Source: CAZCJA01 sp964499015
GTDB taxonomy: Bacteria > Elusimicrobiota > Elusimicrobia > F11
Assembly: GCA_964499015.1 (NCBI GenBank)
Contig: CAZCJA010000015.1
Coordinates: 1 to 36,390, forward strand
DNA: 36,390 nt
Direction: 5' to 3'
A program made the position numbers and the translations under genes. Shown piece by piece: positions 32,125-36,390 of this stretch. Below the pieces are notes generated by a model. That model saw only the letters and a list, made by a program, of their open reading frames with translations. It did no database searches and had not been told where the DNA came from. Every line of letters begins with the position of its first letter. The stretch's first letter is position 1.

Positions 32125-33452
32125 CCAATCCACTCCTCTCCGGCTTTTCCGTCGATCTTTTGGTAGGACAGGTTCTTGGTCAGGCGGAAGACGTTTTTGT
32201 TCAGGCGGCGCTTAAGCACCACGTCCACGAACGTCGTTTGGTTGGGTTTTAGGAACATCGAGACGTCCGACACCGAGCCCAAAAATTCAAAAACCGGATA
32301 TTCCACGAGCGTCGTGCCCGTGGCCGCGTTCACGCGGAAACCGAGCTTCCCGCCCGGCACCTTCGCCAACAAATCCCAGTTCAAATAGAAAATAAACCGT
32401 TCGGGCCGCGCTTCGTTGCGGTGATGATGGCCGGCAAAACCGGTTGGCAATTTGTCGCCGCGGCGGTCTCCGTCGATCAACTCGATCGCGTAATCGGTAA
32501 GGTTATTGCCCGAGTCGTCGGTGATGCGGAAAACAAGCTGGCAATAGCGGTTAAGCGGCGAGCCGTCGTAAAAGAGTTCGTTGTTTTGCACCTCGCGCGT
32601 CTTCAAAGCAAAATCCGTTTCGAGTGCAACGTAGGATTTACGGTCTTTCACCTGCAGCGCGGCGTCTATCGCAGAAAGAACCGCGTGGCCTCCTTTCGCG
32701 GGCACGCCCATCATGATGCCGAAATCGTCGCCGGTGTGCGCCGTTTTTGGGGCGACATAGAAAGCCACGGCCTGCATGACTTCATGCAAAGGTTTGGCGC
32801 CATTGGAGTGAATGGTGAACTTCTGCATGTTCAAATTGGCGGCGGCCGCGCGCACCACGCCGTCGGAGCCGCGCTCGTAGGTGGCCGGCGCCAGCACGTC
32901 CCACATTTTTTTGTCCACCCACTGGCCGGTGATCACAAACGGATAAAAACCATCGGCGTGATGAAGTTTCTTGCGCATCCACGAGGAATTTAAGTCCCAC
33001 TGAAACGCACTGCCCAATTCCAAATCGTCCAGAATCCGCAAGCCGGGCTCAACGCCCAAAATGGAACGCAGGCGGCTGAGTTTGGATTTGCCGAGGTTGG
33101 CCAGGCGCGAACCATTGGTCGGCGGAGCGAGCATGATTAAGTGCGTCATCGGCAGGGCTTTCATCTTCGCGCCGTAATACGTATCGATCCACGCGCGCGC
33201 GACCAAGCCGCCGGTGGAATGCGTGATACAGGCGAATTCCTGGGATTCGAATTTGGGACCGTACACGTCGACGAGCGCCGCCTGGAAGCCGCGGACAATG
33301 TCGGCGAGCGTCAAATCATCGTCGAGGGTAACGTACTTGCTTAAGTAAACGTTTTTGACTTTGTAGCCGAGCGACTTTAAACGCTGCGGCAGGACGCCGT
33401 ACGTTTTTGTGGAGGTGACGTTATAACCGTGAAGAAGGAGGACGTCCTTCAT
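32121..33452 (-). CDS. Alpha/beta-hydrolase (lipase-like) with C-terminal beta domain
   Basis: A 443-residue protein. Residues 1-230 are an alpha/beta-hydrolase of the PGAP1/triacylglycerol-lipase kind: LLHGYN oxyanion loop (5-11), nucleophile Ser79 in THSTGG (first Gly of GxSxG replaced by Thr), probable Asp197 in GSDGVVRAAAANL and His223 in KPLHEVM. The C-terminal 150 or so residues look beta-rich (YCQLVFRITDDSGNN, RFIFYLNWDLL) and are not recognised. No signal peptide is visible, so it is probably cytoplasmic or needs another export route. It overlaps the csgG-like gene by 4 bp and ends the lipoprotein operon, which suggests a job in lipid or lipoprotein handling (inference). Confidence 0.8.
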   Translation of the reverse strand: MKDVLLLHGYNVTSTKTYGVLPQRLKSLGYKVKNVYLSKYVTLDDDLTLADIVRGFQAALVDVYGPKFESQEFACITHSTGGLVARAWIDTYYGAKMKALPMTHLIMLAPPTNGSRLANLGKSKLSRLRSILGVEPGLRILDDLELGSAFQWDLNSSWMRKKLHHADGFYPFVITGQWVDKKMWDVLAPATYERGSDGVVRAAAANLNMQKFTIHSNGAKPLHEVMQAVAFYVAPKTAHTGDDFGIMMGVPAKGGHAVLSAIDAALQVKDRKSYVALETDFALKTREVQNNELFYDGSPLNRYCQLVFRITDDSGNNLTDYAIELIDGDRRGDKLPTGFAGHHHRNEARPERFIFYLNWDLLAKVPGGKLGFRVNAATGTTLVEYPVFEFLGSVSDVSMFLKPNQTTFVDVVLKRRLNKNVFRLTKNLSYQKIDGKAGEEWIG

Positions 33453-34378
33453 TCAGAGAGCCGCGCGAGAGCACCCGCCGCCGGCGTTTGCCCGGAAATC
33501 ACCGTCGCGACCGCGCCGTTTTCGCCAAAGTACGACTGTACTTTCAGAACGCCGATTTCTTTTTCGGTACGGCCGAGCACGAGGCCCGTGGTCGGATCTT
33601 TGATTTCTTTGCCCTGCGAGAAAACTTTCAGCTTCTGTCCCACTTCGAGGCCGGACTCTTCGCCCGCATTTAAATAGATGCTGCCGTCTTCAACGGCGGC
33701 CACGCGGCACGACCACTGTTTCTTGTTCACCTGCGACGTCAGATTGTCCATGAACTTAACGATCGCGGCGCGCAGGGCTTCGCCTTCCAGCGTCTCGTCG
33801 TATTTCGATTGGTTGCCCATGCCCAGCACTTTGCCGCTCGATTTACGCACCACGCCTTTGCCGGAATCGGCAAAGAGAACCTGGCCCGTTTCGGCGTCGA
33901 CCGCACGAATATCCACCGTGCATTCGACGATTTGCTGTTTGCTTTGGGTGACGATGAAATCTTTGCCTTCCGATTTAACGCCGAACTGGGAAACGCTGCC
34001 GGTCAAGATCGCATTCAGCCCCAGGATCTTGCCCACTTGCGCGGCGGTGGCGGCATCAATCGCGCCGGTTTGGCCGAGCTTCTGCTCGTCCAGGAGTTTG
34101 TCCAGTTTGTCGCGTTCAACGACGATGAATTTACCGGTCTTGGTGAGTTCGGTGATGATGATGTCGGTCGCGGTCTGGCCAATCCGCGCTTGCGCGTACG
34201 GCGCTTTGTTCTCAAACGCGATCACGCCGATGCGGCGCTTCGGGCCCGTGTATTTGGATTCGACTTTCTCCGTTTCATTGACGGTGGTCGACTGCTTCTG
34301 GCGGATTTTGGTTCCAGGCGCGCAAGCGCCCAACAAGAAAACGGATGCAACGGCACAGGACAAGACGCGTGAAAACAT
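33449..34378 (-). CDS. CsgG-like outer-membrane lipoprotein with FlgT C-terminal-like domain
   Basis: A 309-residue lipoprotein. The lipobox LLGAC gives a mature N-terminal Cys. Residues about 45-215 match the CsgG/HfaB family (RRIGVIAFENKAPYAQARIGQ, FIVVERDKLDKLLDEQKLGQTG, AAQVGKILGLNAILTGSV, VDIRAVDAETGQVLFADSGKG). Residues about 225-309 form a beta domain like the FlgT C-terminus, also present at 6919-7476. CsgG proper is the curli export pore; many homologues are non-curli lipoproteins, and no curlin gene is present. The start is fixed by AAGGAGGA 4 nt upstream. A longer frame reading from 34519 would overlap the upstream gene and is rejected. Confidence 0.88.
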   Translation of the reverse strand: MFSRVLSCAVASVFLLGACAPGTKIRQKQSTTVNETEKVESKYTGPKRRIGVIAFENKAPYAQARIGQTATDIIITELTKTGKFIVVERDKLDKLLDEQKLGQTGAIDAATAAQVGKILGLNAILTGSVSQFGVKSEGKDFIVTQSKQQIVECTVDIRAVDAETGQVLFADSGKGVVRKSSGKVLGMGNQSKYDETLEGEALRAAIVKFMDNLTSQVNKKQWSCRVAAVEDGSIYLNAGEESGLEVGQKLKVFSQGKEIKDPTTGLVLGRTEKEIGVLKVQSYFGENGAVATVISGQTPAAGALARLSE

Positions 34379-34394
34379 GAGTTCCTCCTTGCTT

Positions 34395-35051
34395 CTATTT
34401 ATTGCGGCTTTTAATGAAATCTTTGACGCCCTTTCCCTTTGAATCGGGAAAACCATTAAACCGAAATCCCGGCAGCGAGGAAAGCGTTTTGATCGTGGCC
34501 AGCTTGGCCTCTTCCTCAAGTGGCGAATTGAACAATTTGTCGGTCAGCTGGTTTCCCAATCCTTGCAAAAAATTCTTTTGGGCTTCTTCCTTATCCAGCG
34601 CGAATTTGCGATCGGCGGCGGTCTGTGTGTTTTCCCACAGCGTTTGGCCGGTTTGTCCGTCCACCATTTTGAGTCCTAGACGCACTTTTCGTTCCGCGTA
34701 AATACCGATGTTCACGTAGCCGAAACTTTCCACATAGCCGTACATGAGCGCCTGGACGTTCAGATCTTTGGCGATTTTGACGGGGTCAAGGGCCGGAAGT
34801 TGCCCGCCGTCGACAACGCCGTTCTTGGCCAGCTTGTCGTTCACGTCTTTAATATCCGAGGTGCGGTAGGCGGATTGACTCATCGCGAGAAAGACGTAGG
34901 TCTGCATGATCGTGTCGGCGTTGACGTCGTTGGATTCGTTATCAAACGGAAGGATGGCGATGGTTTCGACCAGCGGCGGCTTGGGCGGCGCGACCTTGCA
35001 CGCGGCGATTGCCAGCAACGGCGTCATTGCGAGGAGCCGCAACCTTCTCAT
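34395..35051 (-). CDS. GNA1162-like (DUF799) lipoprotein
   Basis: A 218-residue lipoprotein with lipobox AIAAC. The mature part (VETIAILPFDNESNDVNADTIM, then VYGY-type strands VQALMYGYVESFGYVN and KVRLGLKMVDGQTGQTLWENTQT) fits the GNA1162/DUF799 family, which has a TolB-N/CsgG-like fold. In other bacteria such lipoproteins neighbour CsgG-like genes, as here, where the CsgG-like gene follows after 16 bp. Function is unknown; an outer-membrane complex with its neighbours is inferred. The start overlaps the preceding gene by 4 bp. Confidence 0.82.
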   Translation of the reverse strand: MRRLRLLAMTPLLAIAACKVAPPKPPLVETIAILPFDNESNDVNADTIMQTYVFLAMSQSAYRTSDIKDVNDKLAKNGVVDGGQLPALDPVKIAKDLNVQALMYGYVESFGYVNIGIYAERKVRLGLKMVDGQTGQTLWENTQTAADRKFALDKEEAQKNFLQGLGNQLTDKLFNSPLEEEAKLATIKTLSSLPGFRFNGFPDSKGKGVKDFIKSRNK

Positions 35052-36109
35052 TTTTTCGTGGTAAACCGGATTGTTTGCGGCTGGGCTTCGATCACTTTCA
35101 GCAGCTGCGACTGACTGGCGTCCAAACGCGATGCGAGCTCTTCCGACGTTATGCCGCCGAGCTCCACCTCAAACTGCGCCATGCCCTCGTCGTAAGTGCG
35201 CAAAACCAAATCTTTAACACCCGGCTGGGCGGCCACGTGTTTTTTCAGACGGTCCACCTCGGCAAACGAAGCGACGCCTTCGATGGACAGAAAAACGGCT
35301 TTCTTGTTGGACCAATTCTCGGCCAACTGTTTGGCCAGTTCTTCGCCGACCAGATTGCCGACGGTTTCCAGCGCTTTAAGCCCGGCCAACTCCGCGTTGC
35401 CGCCCAAGCCGCTGGCTTCTTTGGTCACGGACACAATGGCCTTGTGTGAATTGGCCCGGACGGCGTCCACGGTCAGACGCGCGCGGTACGAAACAAAACC
35501 GCCCAATCCCTCGGACTGAAACGGGTGGGCGGTCGCCTGGCCATTGATCCATAAATCCGCCGCGGCCTCCCCGGTCGACAGAAGGACCACATATCCGTTG
35601 TCGGAAAGCTGTTTTTGCATGGCGGCGGAGGCGGGCTTTTCGTCGACCACGTCTTTCTGGATTTTTTCCGCGAGCAGGACCAGCACGCGCGGGCGGCTGA
35701 GCTCCGGCGCCTGAAGAAGCGACATATCGTTTAAATCTTTCTCCAAGTCCTTCAGCGAAACCAGCGCGCGGATTTTCGTGTGGTAAAAATCGCCCTCTTT
35801 CCAGTCTTTGAGGACGTCGTACTTCTTTATGTAGCCTTCGGTTTTGGCGAGGATGTTGTTCTCGATGGCCACGGACTTTTCGACGAAGGTTTTCCCCGAA
35901 ACGAACACGCCGACGGCTTTTTCCACCGCGTTTTTCTGGGCATCGACGAGAGAGGCGCGCTTGCTGGCCAATAAATCCGCCGAATTGTACGGAGCCACAC
36001 CTTCGGCCTCGACCACTTCGCCGTGGTCAGTCTTCCCCACCTTTAGCTGGGTTTTTCCGGCGCAGGAAACGAGCAGTAAAAAAGCGCAGGCGAGGGTCGC
36101 CGGCTTCAT
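35048..36109 (-). CDS. LPP20/FlgT N-terminal-like lipoprotein
   Basis: A 353-residue lipoprotein with lipobox LLVSC. Residues about 30-130 match the LPP20/FlgT N-terminal pattern: SKRASLVDAQKNAVEKAVGV, FVEKSVAIENNILAKTEGYI, YDVLKDWKEGDFYHTKIRALVSL. Residues about 135-245 (PRVLVLLAEKI, then RLTVDAVRANSHKAI) resemble the middle region of FlgT-type proteins. The C-terminal 85 residues contain a further alpha/beta unit (SIEGVASFAEVDRLKKHVA) I do not recognise. It starts directly after the stop of the next upstream gene and overlaps the following gene by 4 bp. No flagellar genes are in the window, so a flagellar role is not assumed. Confidence 0.8.
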   Translation of the reverse strand: MKPATLACAFLLLVSCAGKTQLKVGKTDHGEVVEAEGVAPYNSADLLASKRASLVDAQKNAVEKAVGVFVSGKTFVEKSVAIENNILAKTEGYIKKYDVLKDWKEGDFYHTKIRALVSLKDLEKDLNDMSLLQAPELSRPRVLVLLAEKIQKDVVDEKPASAAMQKQLSDNGYVVLLSTGEAAADLWINGQATAHPFQSEGLGGFVSYRARLTVDAVRANSHKAIVSVTKEASGLGGNAELAGLKALETVGNLVGEELAKQLAENWSNKKAVFLSIEGVASFAEVDRLKKHVAAQPGVKDLVLRTYDEGMAQFEVELGGITSEELASRLDASQSQLLKVIEAQPQTIRFTTKK

Positions 36110-36390
36110 TTACTTGAATTTGACTCCCATCATTTCTTCGAGGCGTTTTTTATCGAGGCGCAAAGTGACCAAACAGCCGTCGTCGTTGGTCCACTCAGAC
36201 TTGACGATCTCGGCGCCTTTGATGGCCGCGTTGATTTTGGTCTGCAGAACGGAATCGGTTTCGATGGCTTTTTCCACGCGGATGCCACCTTCCAAGTCGA
36301 TGCCTTTGATCATGGAGAGCATTTCGTACTGAGCCGCGACAATGGCCGCGTTGCGCGAAGTGGCTTTGCGCTGGGTGGAATTGGTTAAGG
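36110..36390 (-). CDS. LPP20-family protein, C-terminal part (5' end outside the window)
   Basis: The frame is open to the window edge and gives about 93 residues without a start in view; the in-frame Met at 36322 is internal, since similarity continues upstream of it (RNAAIVAAQYEMLSMIKGI). The pattern AAQYEMLSMIKGIDLEGG, then INAAIKGAEIVKSEW and CLVTLRLDKKRLEEMM is that of LPP20 lipoproteins and the FlgT N-terminal domain. It abuts the next gene with no gap, so both are in one operon. The missing part should include a lipoprotein signal if it follows the family. Confidence 0.75.
   Translation of the reverse strand, partial: LTNSTQRKATSRNAAIVAAQYEMLSMIKGIDLEGGIRVEKAIETDSVLQTKINAAIKGAEIVKSEWTNDDGCLVTLRLDKKRLEEMMGVKFK

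Noticed and set aside
33449..34378. Curli secretion system
   Set aside because: Only a CsgG-like protein is present. No curlin-repeat, CsgE or CsgF genes are seen.
34379..34519. N-terminal extension of the CsgG-like protein starting at 34519
   Set aside because: It overlaps the GNA1162-like gene, and the internal Met at 34378 has a strong SD and a perfect lipoprotein signal.

Overview
This window most likely comes from a Gram-negative-type bacterium of the PVC superphylum, with Candidatus Omnitrophota as my best guess. The main evidence is the partial 16S rRNA gene at the left edge. At positions 554-571 it carries, on the + strand, exactly the string of the EUB338-III probe, which was designed for PVC lineages (Verrucomicrobia and relatives) instead of the general bacterial form. 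Lipoprotein signal peptides, a CsgG-type outer-membrane protein and a very large secreted protein fit a diderm. The Omnitrophota assignment is an inference; only the 16S signature is read directly.

Layout, left to right. (1) 1-917: 5' portion of 16S rRNA on the minus strand, with its promoter and leader (918-1240) and a divergent folB/queC-like pair on the plus strand. (2) 2303-9088: a minus-strand block read as comM | SH3-like secreted protein, TPR protein, dprA | topA, xerC, i.e. competence/recombination and chromosome maintenance. (3) 9198-10148: a lone plus-strand methyltransferase. (4) 10108-18547: a three-gene minus-strand operon encoding a 1382-residue secreted ChaN/EreA-like protein, a membrane-bound spermidine-synthase-like protein with TPRs, and a TMTC-like membrane glycosyltransferase with TPRs. 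This is the least explained part of the window. (5) 18623-22024: a plus-strand operon of two tandem ClpP-type NfeD proteases and a slipin. (6) 21999-25238: the minus-strand rpsP-trmD-rplS-rnhB-yraN-queD operon, which lacks rimM and has a terminator-like hairpin in its leader. (7) 25235-30731: a minus-strand operon with a nucleotidyltransferase/degenerate phosphomannomutase fusion, parA, parB and mutY. (8) 30820-32124: rimO on the plus strand. (9) 32121-36390: a minus-strand envelope operon of LPP20/FlgT-like proteins, a GNA1162-like lipoprotein, a CsgG-like lipoprotein and a lipase-fold hydrolase, cut by the window end.

The genome is very compact. All four convergent gene pairs overlap at their 3' ends (16, 41, 26 and 4 bp) with no room for terminators, and many co-directional neighbours overlap by 4 bp. 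Several first genes of transcription units have a -10-like hexamer only 6-12 nt before the start codon and no Shine-Dalgarno sequence (folB, topA, the methyltransferase, rimO), which suggests leaderless or near-leaderless mRNAs alongside ordinary SD-led genes. The only stretch above 300 bp without a protein or RNA gene is 918-1323, which holds the rrn promoter/leader and the folB promoter. I saw no tRNA, IS element, CRISPR array or parS site.
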